Below are positions 45,533 to 53,636 of a stretch of 64,000 nucleotides of DNA, piece after piece (the stretch's first letter is position 1; each line of letters begins with the position of its first letter). Source of the DNA: Dialister hominis. GTDB taxonomy: Bacteria; Bacillota; Negativicutes; Veillonellales; Dialisteraceae. The notes below the pieces were generated by a model. It worked only from the letters and a program-made list of their open reading frames with translations. It did not search any database and was not told the DNA's origin. The stretch spans positions 239,501-303,500 of the forward strand of contig NZ_AP019697.1 in the NCBI RefSeq assembly GCF_007164725.1, written 5' to 3'. A program made the position numbers and the translations under genes.

Positions 45533-46420
45533 TTATTCATTGACAGGTTCTTTTTCTGCATTTTCCCGAAGGATTTCCAGGAGGTCCCTCGCGGCGGGAG
45601 AGAAGATCTGGCGCTTTTTCCAGACGATGTACATGCGGTTGGAAAGGGCGGGTGAAAGGGGACGGACGGCAAGGCCGTTTCCTGATTCGGCAAGTCCCGC
45701 GAAGGTGAGAAGGATGGCCATGTGATTTTTGACGAAGCGGGTGCCGTTGTAGAAAAGGTTCAGGTATCCGAAGATGGTCAGCTCATCGCGGCGGCTTCCG
45801 CACCAGCGCGGCAGGTCGGCGAGGAAGGACTGCTTGGACATAATAATGGGTTCATTTTTTATATAGTCAAAGGTAAGGCTCTTCTTGGCGGCTAGCGGCG
45901 AGTCCTCAGGAATGACGGCGCACCATGTATCGACGCCGGGAATCCGGATGGAGTCGTAGCGGTCAAGGTCCGGCGGTTCGACGATGATGGCAAAGTCGAT
46001 GAGGCCCTGTTCCAGAATGCTTGTGACGATGGCTGTGTCTCCGCTTGTGATATGGCAGCGGAGGAAGGGGCGTTTCTTCTTGATTTTTTTGACGGCAAGT
46101 GCCAGGTGGTCGATCAGGACTGATTCAGCGCAGCCGATGCGGACGTCTCCTCCCAGGCTGTCAGAGAGCGCGCGGAATTCAGACAGCGTCTTATCCGTGA
46201 GGCCTATGATGTCAGCGGCTCTTCTTTCAAGGAGCTCGCCTTCTTCCGTCATGACAAGATTCCGTCCTTCCTTGCGGAAAAGTTTCCTTCCCAGCACTTC
46301 TTCCAGGGATTTCATCTGGACAGAGAGCGTTGGCTGTGAAATATGAAGCGATGAGGCCGCTTTTGTCATGCTGCCGAGCCGCGCGATTTCCAGAAAATTC
46401 CTGAGCAGTTCGATATCCAT
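45533..46420 (-). CDS. LysR family transcriptional regulator
   Basis: 295-residue LysR-type regulator. Residues 1-60 form the winged helix-turn-helix (LLRNFLEIARLGSMTKAASSLHISQPTLSVQMKSLE), followed by the linker helix and a periplasmic-binding-like effector domain (DVRIGCAESVLIDHLALAV ... IVEPPDLDRYDSIRIPG). AAAGGAG precedes the ATG. It is divergent from the alpha/beta hydrolase gene with 140 bases between, and a symmetrical site (46453-46475) lies just upstream of its own start. By the usual LysR logic it represses itself and activates the divergent gene; the inducer is unknown. Confidence 0.9.
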   Translation of the reverse strand: MDIELLRNFLEIARLGSMTKAASSLHISQPTLSVQMKSLEEVLGRKLFRKEGRNLVMTEEGELLERRAADIIGLTDKTLSEFRALSDSLGGDVRIGCAESVLIDHLALAVKKIKKKRPFLRCHITSGDTAIVTSILEQGLIDFAIIVEPPDLDRYDSIRIPGVDTWCAVIPEDSPLAAKKSLTFDYIKNEPIIMSKQSFLADLPRWCGSRRDELTIFGYLNLFYNGTRFVKNHMAILLTFAGLAESGNGLAVRPLSPALSNRMYIVWKKRQIFSPAARDLLEILRENAEKEPVNE

Positions 46421-46452
46421 AGTCGTTCACTCCTTTCCTTCATTATAACTTA

Positions 46453-46475
46453 ATCTATTAAGAAATCTAATAGAT
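46453..46475. promoter_or_regulatory. Candidate LysR operator
   Basis: Perfect inverted repeat ATCTATTA - 7 bases - TAATAGAT in the divergent region, containing T-N11-A spacing typical of LysR sites. A TATACT (46518-46523) that could serve the hydrolase gene follows 43 bases later. Confidence 0.55.
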
Positions 46476-46560
46476 AACGATTATATATTAATATTAGTAA
46501 TTTATTTAGATTGAAATTATACTATACATAGATTGAGTGATGCAGAAAGGAAGGATGGAA

Positions 46561-46707
46561 ATGAAGAAGAAATGGGCGGCCATTGCCGCATTGAGCCTGC
46601 TCCTGGCTTTTGGCGGAACGACTGCGTGCGGATATTCTGGCAGGTCAGGCAAGTACGATTACTGTACAGATATCGAAAGGAGATCAGCCATTGAAACTGA
46701 CAAATGA
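46561..46707 (+). pseudogene. Out-of-frame lipoprotein signal peptide of the hydrolase
   Basis: ATG at 46561 with AGAAAGGAAGG upstream opens a 48-residue frame: a basic start (MKKKWAAIAALSLLLAF) and a lipobox-like GGTTAC with a cysteine at residue 23, an ideal lipoprotein signal. The frame then degenerates and stops at 46705-46707, while the alpha/beta hydrolase continues in the next frame from at least 46610. The signal and mature parts look like one ancestral gene split by a one-base change around 46630-46660. A sequencing error is possible. Confidence 0.55.
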
Positions 46708-47650
46708 ATGGGACAAGGTATTCCCGAAGAGTGATTTAGTCGATCACCAGAAGGTGACATTCCATAACCGCTACGGCATTACACTTGCCGCAGATATGTA
46801 TACACCGAAGAATGCAAAAGGAAAGCTTCCTGCCATCGCTGTTGCAGGACCGTTCGGTGCTGTGAAGGAACAGTCTTCCGGACTTTATGCACAGAAGCTG
46901 GCAGAAATGGGCTATCTGACGATTGCCTTCGATCCGTCCTTTACCGGTGAAAGCGGCGGCACGCCAAGAGACGTGGCATCCCCGGATATCAATACGGAAG
47001 ATTTCTCTGCTGCCGTAGATTTCCTCTCCACAAGAGACAATGTCGATCCGAACCGCATCGGCATCCTCGGCATCTGCGGATGGGGCGGTATGGCTCTCAA
47101 TGCAGCTGCCATGGATACAAGAATCAAGGCGACAGTCACTTCCACCATGTATGATATGTCCCGCGTCACGGCCAACGGATACTTTGACAAGATGACGCCG
47201 GATGACAGATATGAAATGAGGAAGGCTCTGAACGAACAGAGAACAGAAGACTACAAGAATGATACGTATGCCAAGGCCGGCGGTGTCGTCAATCCGCTTC
47301 CGGATGATGCGCCGTTCTTCGTGAAGGATTACCACGCTTACTACAAGACAAAGCGCGGCTATCATCCGCGTTCCGTCAATTCGAATGCAGGATGGAACAA
47401 GACATCAGCGCTCTCCTTTATGAACATGCCGCTTCTCTCCTACGCAGGGGAAATCAGAAGCGCTGTCCTCATCGTCCATGGCGACAAGGCGCATTCTTAC
47501 TACTTCAGCCAGGATGCATTCAAGAAGCTGAAGGGGGACAATAAGAAATTCCTCTCCATTCCGGGCGCCGTTCACACGGACCTCTACGACCAGATGGATA
47601 TCATCCCGTTCAAGGCCATTGATGAATTCTTCCAGGAATACCTGAAATAA
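46691..47650 (+). CDS. Alpha/beta hydrolase (dienelactone hydrolase-like)
   Basis: About 319 residues if read from TTG 46691, which has AAAGGAG eight bases upstream; the frame is open from 46610. Alpha/beta fold: strand and oxyanion region PAIAVAGPFGAVKEQ, nucleophile elbow LGICGWGGMAL with cysteine in place of serine as in dienelactone hydrolases, an acid in VLIVHGDKAHSYYF, and a histidine in GAVHTDLYDQ. Substrate unknown. It may be the mature part of a former lipoprotein (see 46561-46707), in which case the present product would be cytoplasmic. Regulated probably by the divergent LysR protein. Ends before a strong terminator. Confidence 0.75.
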   Translation: MKLTNEWDKVFPKSDLVDHQKVTFHNRYGITLAADMYTPKNAKGKLPAIAVAGPFGAVKEQSSGLYAQKLAEMGYLTIAFDPSFTGESGGTPRDVASPDINTEDFSAAVDFLSTRDNVDPNRIGILGICGWGGMALNAAAMDTRIKATVTSTMYDMSRVTANGYFDKMTPDDRYEMRKALNEQRTEDYKNDTYAKAGGVVNPLPDDAPFFVKDYHAYYKTKRGYHPRSVNSNAGWNKTSALSFMNMPLLSYAGEIRSAVLIVHGDKAHSYYFSQDAFKKLKGDNKKFLSIPGAVHTDLYDQMDIIPFKAIDEFFQEYLK

Positions 47651-47681
47651 GGTAAGGATAAAAGAAATAAAGAAATAAGGT

Positions 47682-47731
47682 AAAAAGAAGCTGTGATGAA
47701 ATGTGCGATCATTCCATCACAGCTTCTTTTT
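47682..47731. terminator. Bidirectional terminator between the hydrolase gene and nadE
   Basis: 22-base arms (AAAAAGAAGCTGTGATGAAATG and near-complement), loop TGCGAT, T run; shared-loop set. Confidence 0.9.
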
Positions 47732-47740
47732 ATGAATTAT

Positions 47741-49609
47741 TTAATCCGCCAGAAGTTTTTCCTTGAGGGAAAGGTAGGCGTCGGTGTAGTAGGGACGGAG
47801 CTGGGATTCCCTGAGGTCATAGCCGTACGGACGGCGGCTAACGGCAAGGAGCGGCGGCGTCTGGATGCGCTTGGCGACGGCGAATCCGGAGAAGAGGTTC
47901 CACCATTTCTCAAGGTCTTCAATGAAATCTTTGGCGGTCGGGAAAATGTTGGAGACGATGATGGAGCAGCCGATGAGATCTTCGAGATTTCCATTGGCGT
48001 AAGCTTTGAGAATGTCTTCGGGGGTCTGCCTCTGCCATGGTTCGATGAAGCTTCTGAAGAGGTAGTCGTGGTATTCGTAAATCAAAGGATCGCCTTTTCC
48101 TTGTGTGACGTCCTGATTCTCGGAGAGTTCGGCGCTTGGCATGACGGTGAAGATGCCTTCGGGGATGACGGCTCTTCCATACCATGCATTGAGTTTTCTT
48201 CCCAGATCGTAAATCTGGTACTTCCAGAGGTCGGCCGTTGCGGCAAAGGCGCCGGCAAGGTCGCCGTAGAGGGTGCCGTAGCCGACGGTCGTTTCCGTCT
48301 TGTTGGCGTTGCAGGTGAAGATGCCGCCAAAGGCAGCGGAGAGTGCGGCGAGGATACGGCTGCTGCGGTCGCGTGCCTGCATATTTTCCTTCATGAAGCC
48401 GGTCAGGTGGACGGTGTCGTCAGGAAGGGGAAGGCCTTCGAGCGCATCGGCCGTCTCGTCGATGAAGTCTCCGATCGGTACCGTCAGGAGCTGGCAGCCA
48501 AGGTTCTCGGCAAGCTCGGCAGCAAGGCCTTTTGTGAGCTCGGAGTTGTAGCGCGTGGGCGTATTGACGAGAAGGATATTTTCGGCCGGAAGGATCGAGC
48601 GGTAAAGCGCTGCATTGACAGCAGAATCGATTCCGCCAGATACGCCGATGACGACCTTGCTTGCGCCGATCGCTTTCAGGAATTCGGATGTGCCGTAGCG
48701 GAAGGCAGGAAGGAGAAGATTTTCATCTGTCGGTTCCATTTCCGTTTCGGGTGCGAGCGTCAGGTTTTCCTGATTGAAGTAGAAGGTCGAGCGCTCGTCG
48801 GTGAAGGGATTGGCTTCCGCAATAAGCTGCCCGTCCTTGTCGTAAGCGGCTGTCATGCCGTCGTAGGTGTAGCAGTCTTTTCCGTTGTTCTCAAGGCCGC
48901 GCCTGTTCACATAGAGCATCGGGATGGAAAGGCGGGAGAGGGATTCAGAGAACATCCTGTGGCGCTTGCCGTCTTTTCCCATCGTGAAAGGGGAGGCGGA
49001 AAGGTTCAGGAACAGGGAAATGCCTTTTTCTGCGAGGATGGACATCGGGGAAATGCGGTAGTTTTCATCCCAGCTGTCTTCGCAGAGGACGATGCCGCAG
49101 CGGAGCTCTTCTTTTCCTGCAGGAAGGACGAAGGGGGCAAGGATATCTTCCGGACGTTTCCCTTCTTCGAGCGCCAGGGATTCCAGGGAGGTGAAGTAGC
49201 GGCGGTCGTCAAAGCAGCGGTAGTCGGGAAGGAGCGTCTTCACAGTGAAGGGAAGAGGGCTTCCTTCAGGATAAATGAAATGGCCGTTTGATGCGGCAAA
49301 TGCGGCATTGTACTTTCTGGGACGGCCGTCGTCATTGATGAGGTCCCAGTCGACAGCAAGGCTTCCCCAGACGATCGTGAGGCCCTTGGAAAGGGCGGCG
49401 ACTTTTTCGTTGGCGCGTTCGCATTCTTTCAGAAAAGCATTCTGATCCCAGAGGTCACCGATGAGGTAGCCCGTGAGGCACATTTCCGGAAGGACGAGGA
49501 TATGGGCGCCCTCGGCCCTGGCAAGTGCAGCCTCTTTTTCGATCTGTTTCATGTTTTTGCGGATGTGGCTCGGGACGGCGGCCAGCTGCGCGGTGCGTAT
49601 TTTGATCAT
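47741..49609 (-). CDS. nadE: Glutamine-dependent NAD+ synthase
   Basis: 622-residue two-domain enzyme making NAD+ from deamido-NAD+, ATP and glutamine. Residues 1-285 are a nitrilase-type glutaminase with the triad E42 (LPEMCLTG), K124 and C176 (GIVLCEDSW). Residues 300-600 are the synthetase with the ATP P-loop SGGIDSA (324-330) and NKTETTVGYGTLYGD. The ammonia is channelled between domains. AAAGGAAGCC precedes the ATG. A hairpin with five T residues lies 17 bases upstream of the start on the same strand and may attenuate transcription. Confidence 0.93.
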   Translation of the reverse strand: MIKIRTAQLAAVPSHIRKNMKQIEKEAALARAEGAHILVLPEMCLTGYLIGDLWDQNAFLKECERANEKVAALSKGLTIVWGSLAVDWDLINDDGRPRKYNAAFAASNGHFIYPEGSPLPFTVKTLLPDYRCFDDRRYFTSLESLALEEGKRPEDILAPFVLPAGKEELRCGIVLCEDSWDENYRISPMSILAEKGISLFLNLSASPFTMGKDGKRHRMFSESLSRLSIPMLYVNRRGLENNGKDCYTYDGMTAAYDKDGQLIAEANPFTDERSTFYFNQENLTLAPETEMEPTDENLLLPAFRYGTSEFLKAIGASKVVIGVSGGIDSAVNAALYRSILPAENILLVNTPTRYNSELTKGLAAELAENLGCQLLTVPIGDFIDETADALEGLPLPDDTVHLTGFMKENMQARDRSSRILAALSAAFGGIFTCNANKTETTVGYGTLYGDLAGAFAATADLWKYQIYDLGRKLNAWYGRAVIPEGIFTVMPSAELSENQDVTQGKGDPLIYEYHDYLFRSFIEPWQRQTPEDILKAYANGNLEDLIGCSIIVSNIFPTAKDFIEDLEKWWNLFSGFAVAKRIQTPPLLAVSRRPYGYDLRESQLRPYYTDAYLSLKEKLLAD

Positions 49610-49625
49610 GTTGGCTTCCTTTGCA

Positions 49626-49648
49626 TAAAAAGCCGGATGGGTATCCGG
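49626..49648 (-). promoter_or_regulatory. nadE: Terminator-like hairpin in the nadE leader
   Basis: On the minus strand GCCGGAT-ACCC-ATCCGGC is followed by TTTTT and then, at once, by the nadE ribosome site. No minus-strand gene lies upstream, so it cannot be a terminator of another gene; it is a candidate attenuator. Confidence 0.45.
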
Positions 49649-49756
49649 CGTAATCTTCTACTCCATTTTACAAAAGGCTTACCTCGATGTAAATGCATAA
49701 TGGACAGGTTTGTTATATAATTAAATTGATTCATTATTTTTATTTACGGAGAATGC

Positions 49757-50704
49757 ATGGAAAGATACAATACGTATTCAGATCATTTGAAAAAGAAGTA
49801 TGGAGAGAAGGTCTACAAGATCCCGATCTCGCTGCCTGTCACCTGTCCGAACAGGGACGGCAGCCTGTCAAGCGAGCCGTGCATATTCTGCGGCTCCATC
49901 GGTGCGGATTATGAGACGAAGGCTGTCGGTCTTCCGATTACGCGCCAGCTCGACAGGAGCATTGCCCATGTGGGGCCCAAGTACAAGGCGAAGAAGTTCA
50001 TCGCCTATTTCCTGAATTACACGAATACGTATGCGCCGCCGGAAGATTTCCGATCCTGGGTGGAAGAGGCGATGGCGCATCCTGACGTGGTAGGGGTCGA
50101 CGTATCGACAAGGCCGGACTGCGTCAATGAAAGATACCTTGAAATTTTGAAGGAATCATCAGAGAAGTATGGCAAGGACGTGACGGTGGAGCTGGGGCTC
50201 CAGAGCTCGAATGCGCACACGCTCCTCAAGCTTGGCCGCTGCCACACGGCGGCTGAGTATGTCGATGCAGCGCTCCGCATCGGGCGCTACGGCTTCGATC
50301 AGTGCACGCATGTCATTGCCGATCTTCCCTGGGACGACCGGGTGGATGTCATCGAGACGGCGAAGCTCATTTCCGTCCTTCCTGTGACGGAGGTGAAGAT
50401 CCACTCCCTTTACATCGTGAAGGGGACGGAGCTCGCGAGGATGTATGAGAGAGGAGAGGTCACGCTTTCCTCGATGGAAGAGTACATGGAAAGGGTCGCC
50501 CTTTTCCTGGCATATCTTCGGAAAGACATCGTTATCCAGCGGATCGTCGGAAGGGCGTCTGGCGGCAATACGCTTACGGTCAACGGCGGCTCTCCCTGGT
50601 GGGAGGTCAAGAGCCGGATCGACGAGCTTTTGGAAGAAAGAAATATCACGCAGGGCTGTCTTTGCGATTATATAGACGGCAAAGCTGTCCGGCACTTTTT
50701 ATAA
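49757..50704 (+). CDS. Radical SAM protein, TIGR01212/YtqA family
   Basis: 315-residue radical SAM protein. The iron-sulfur cluster cysteines are C30, C42 and C45 (LPVTCPNRDGSLSSEPCIFCGS), the wide CX11CX2C spacing of the TIGR01212 family. Further family blocks are the FLNYTNTYAPP segment, VGVDVSTRPDCV, VELGLQSSNAHTL and a C-terminal QGCLCDYIDG. The reaction is not established for this family. It lies upstream of phoH by 34 bases in the same direction, so it may be the first gene of that operon. Confidence 0.88.
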   Translation: MERYNTYSDHLKKKYGEKVYKIPISLPVTCPNRDGSLSSEPCIFCGSIGADYETKAVGLPITRQLDRSIAHVGPKYKAKKFIAYFLNYTNTYAPPEDFRSWVEEAMAHPDVVGVDVSTRPDCVNERYLEILKESSEKYGKDVTVELGLQSSNAHTLLKLGRCHTAAEYVDAALRIGRYGFDQCTHVIADLPWDDRVDVIETAKLISVLPVTEVKIHSLYIVKGTELARMYERGEVTLSSMEEYMERVALFLAYLRKDIVIQRIVGRASGGNTLTVNGGSPWWEVKSRIDELLEERNITQGCLCDYIDGKAVRHFL

Positions 50705-50737
50705 TTTGGCATCATGGCTTATAGCCAGGGAGGTTGA

Positions 50738-51757
50738 ATGGCCATTACGAAGGAAAGAACAGAAGAGATCGTTATTGGAGATCTGCAGGAAGCACAGCAC
50801 CTTTTTGAAAGAGATAGCTCGTACCTCAAGATCATCGGGGAGCATTACGGCGCAGACATTTCCGGCCGCGGCAACATGATCCGCATCAAGGGCGAAGAGG
50901 AGGCTGTGGAGAACAGTCTTCACGTCATCGCGCGCATCCGCCACATGATTGCAAGCCGCATCCGCCTTTCGGAGCGTCAGGTACGCCTTGTGATGTCGCT
51001 CATCGATCAGGGGAAGGGAAATCTCCTGCAGGAAATGGAAGACGATATCATCAATTTCACGAAGAACGGCGCGCCGATCCGCCCAAGAACGCTGGGGCAG
51101 AAGCTCTATGTGGACACGATCCGCAGGAACTCCATCACGTTCGGCATCGGGCCTGCAGGTACGGGCAAGACGTACCTCGCCGTGGCACTGGCTGCTTTTG
51201 CTCTTCGGAATCATGACGTGCAGAGGATCATCCTCGTGCGTCCGGCAGTCGAAGCAGGGGAGAAACTTGGTTTCCTTCCGGGCGATATGCAGGAAAAGGT
51301 CAATCCCTACCTGCGTCCGCTCTTTGACGGCCTGATGGATATGTTCGGACCGGAGGAATTCACCCGCCTGCAGCAGAAGGGACAGATCGAAGTGGCGCCG
51401 CTTGCCTACATGCGCGGACGTACGCTGGAGAAGTCCTTCGTCATTCTCGATGAAGCGCAGAATACGACGGTCGAGCAGATCAAGATGTTCCTGACGCGCC
51501 TCGGCTTCCGCTCAAAGATGATCGTGAATGGCGACGTGACGCAGATCGACCTGCCGCCGAATGTTAGAAGCGGCCTCATCGATGCAGAGCGCGTGCTGAA
51601 GGACGTCAAGGATATAGGCCATGTCCATTTCAGCGAAGATGATGTCGTGCGCCATGATCTGGTCGCAGCGATCATCCATGCCTATGAAGAGGATGCCAGA
51701 CACAGGAACAAGAACGGATCCCGTAAAGGGGAACGGAAAGAAAACAAGGAAGGCTGA
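50738..51757 (+). CDS. PhoH family ATPase
   Basis: 339-residue PhoH-like protein (PhoL/YbeZ type) with an N-terminal KH-like region, Walker A GPAGTGKT (138-145), Walker B FVILDEAQNTT and a basic C-terminal tail (RHRNKNGSRKGERKENKEG). It acts with YbeY in RNA and ribosome maintenance. GGGAGG precedes the ATG; ybeY begins 15 bases after its stop, the usual pairing. Confidence 0.92.
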   Translation: MAITKERTEEIVIGDLQEAQHLFERDSSYLKIIGEHYGADISGRGNMIRIKGEEEAVENSLHVIARIRHMIASRIRLSERQVRLVMSLIDQGKGNLLQEMEDDIINFTKNGAPIRPRTLGQKLYVDTIRRNSITFGIGPAGTGKTYLAVALAAFALRNHDVQRIILVRPAVEAGEKLGFLPGDMQEKVNPYLRPLFDGLMDMFGPEEFTRLQQKGQIEVAPLAYMRGRTLEKSFVILDEAQNTTVEQIKMFLTRLGFRSKMIVNGDVTQIDLPPNVRSGLIDAERVLKDVKDIGHVHFSEDDVVRHDLVAAIIHAYEEDARHRNKNGSRKGERKENKEG

Positions 51758-51772
51758 ACGGAGGAACCGGAG

Positions 51773-52273
51773 ATGGAAATCACCATTAATTACAGCGATA
51801 TGAAATTTTACAGCGAAGATCTGGAGAAACTGATCCGCATGGTACTGACGGAAGGCGCCAAACAGCAGAAGGTGGCAGAGGATGCTGAAATCAGCGTGCT
51901 CATCTGCGATGCAGACACGATCCATGAGCTGAACCGCGATTACAGGGATGTAGATGCGCCGACGGACGTCCTTTCCTTCGCACTGAATGAAGGCGAAGAC
52001 GATGTGCCGGAAGAAGAAACGGAACTGGGCGACATCGTCATCAATCTTGACCGCGCCGTCAGCCAGGCTGAGGAATACGGCCACAGCCGCGACAGGGAAG
52101 TGGCATACCTTTCCGTGCACGGCTTCCTCCATATCTTAGGCTACGATCATTATGATCCCGAGGAAAAGAAGGCCATGAGAAAGGCAGAGGAAGATATCCT
52201 TTCTGCCTGCGGACTTTCCCGCATCATGACAGAAGGAAAGCTGGAAGCAGAACATGCCGAAGGAAGAGATTAA
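51773..52273 (+). CDS. ybeY: Endoribonuclease YbeY
   Basis: 166-residue metal-dependent RNase for 16S rRNA 3' maturation and ribosome quality control. The zinc site is H116, H120 and H126 in VHGFLHILGYDHYD. The N-terminal half shows DVLSFALNE and GDIVINLDRA, both conserved. GGAGGAACCGGAG precedes the ATG. Its last 20 bases overlap the start of cdd. Standard phoH-ybeY-cdd-era order. Confidence 0.95.
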   Translation: MEITINYSDMKFYSEDLEKLIRMVLTEGAKQQKVAEDAEISVLICDADTIHELNRDYRDVDAPTDVLSFALNEGEDDVPEEETELGDIVINLDRAVSQAEEYGHSRDREVAYLSVHGFLHILGYDHYDPEEKKAMRKAEEDILSACGLSRIMTEGKLEAEHAEGRD

Positions 52274-52685
52274 CGAAAAGACGGCCGAAAGGCTTCTCCT
52301 TGCCGCTAGGGAAGCAAGGAAGAACAGCTACTCGCCTTACTCCCTCTATCCGGTGGGAGCTGCCGTCCTGGCAGAAAGCGGCAAAGTCTATGCAGGATGC
52401 AATATGGAAAACGTATCGTATCCGGCCTCCCTCTGCGCTGAAAGAAATGCGATCGGAAGCGCAGTGGCAGCAGGCGAAAGGAAATTCCTTGCCATTGCCG
52501 TCATCGGAAGCTATGACAGTTATACGATGCCCTGCGGCGTCTGCCGCCAGGTCATTGCGGAATTCAAGATACCGCTCATCATAGCCGGCCGGTCGGAAAA
52601 GGATTACCGGACATTTACGCTTGAGGGAATCCTTCCCTATGCGTTTGAAGAAGATTCATTGAAGAAAGAACAGGAGAACCCATGA
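52254..52685 (+). CDS. cdd: Cytidine deaminase
   Basis: 143-residue homotetrameric-type cytidine/deoxycytidine deaminase of pyrimidine salvage. Zinc ligands C61 in the CAE motif (with E63 the proton shuttle) and C94, C97 in PCGVCRQV. The YSPYSLYPVGAAVL substrate loop is present. It overlaps ybeY by 20 bases and era by four, so translation is coupled. Confidence 0.94.
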   Translation: MPKEEINEKTAERLLLAAREARKNSYSPYSLYPVGAAVLAESGKVYAGCNMENVSYPASLCAERNAIGSAVAAGERKFLAIAVIGSYDSYTMPCGVCRQVIAEFKIPLIIAGRSEKDYRTFTLEGILPYAFEEDSLKKEQENP

Positions 52686-53587
52686 CAGAAAATACAGGTT
52701 TCCGTTCGGGATTTGCAGCCCTCGTAGGCCGCCCGAACGTAGGAAAGTCCACACTTTTGAACGCGCTTCTCGGCGAGAAGGTGTCCATTGTTTCCTCCCA
52801 CGCCCAGACGACAAGAAATAAGATCACAGGCGTCTGGAACGGAGACAATGCGCAGGTCGTATTCCTGGATACCCCGGGCATGCACAAGCCGCAGAGCAAA
52901 TTAGGAGAAGCCATCCGCCAGAGCACAATCGATGCCTTAGAAGAAGTCGATCTCATCGTCTTCCTCTGCGCCATCGACGATCCGGTCGGAGCCGGCGACA
53001 GATACATCCTCTCCCTTCTGGAGAACAGGAAGGTGCCGGTCATCCTCGTCCTTTCCAAGATTGACCTCATCCCGAAGGAACAGCTTCTCCTGAAGATTGC
53101 GCAGTACAGCCGTCTCTACGATTTCGCTGACATTGTCCCGATTTCCGCAAAGACAGGCGACAACCTTGACGAACTGATGAATACGATCAAAAAGTACCTG
53201 CCGGAAGGGCCGAAGTACTTCCCTGACGACATGGTCACTGACCAGCCGGAAAGAAATATCGCGCAGGAAGTCGTCCGCGAAAAGCTCCTCATCCGCACCA
53301 GGGATGAAGTGCCGCATGCGATCGGCGTTTATTCTGAAGAATTCCGCGAAGAGGAAGACGGACGCATTTACATCCGCTGCACGATCTACGTGGAACGCCC
53401 GACGCAGAAGGGTATCATCATCGGAAAGAACGGAAGCCTCCTGAAGGCGGCCAAGAAGGATGCGACAAGGGAACTGAAGAAGATCCTGGGCGCTCCGGTC
53501 GATCTCGACCTCTGGGTCAAGGTCAGCAAGGACTGGAAGAACAAGGATTACATCCTTCGCGAACTCGGCTACAAGGAACATAAGTAA
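52682..53587 (+). CDS. era: GTPase Era
   Basis: 301-residue ribosome-assembly GTPase that binds the 3' end of 16S rRNA. G1 GRPNVGKST (16-24), G2 QTTRNKITG, G3 DTPG, G4 as SKID (instead of NKxD, tolerated in Era), and a C-terminal KH domain with IIIGKNGSLLK. The ATG overlaps the cdd stop by four bases. Confidence 0.95.
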   Translation: MTENTGFRSGFAALVGRPNVGKSTLLNALLGEKVSIVSSHAQTTRNKITGVWNGDNAQVVFLDTPGMHKPQSKLGEAIRQSTIDALEEVDLIVFLCAIDDPVGAGDRYILSLLENRKVPVILVLSKIDLIPKEQLLLKIAQYSRLYDFADIVPISAKTGDNLDELMNTIKKYLPEGPKYFPDDMVTDQPERNIAQEVVREKLLIRTRDEVPHAIGVYSEEFREEEDGRIYIRCTIYVERPTQKGIIIGKNGSLLKAAKKDATRELKKILGAPVDLDLWVKVSKDWKNKDYILRELGYKEHK

Positions 53588-53636
53588 TAGTAATATATAA
53601 GGTAGGAAACCTTTTGTCATCAAGGGGGAATGACTT

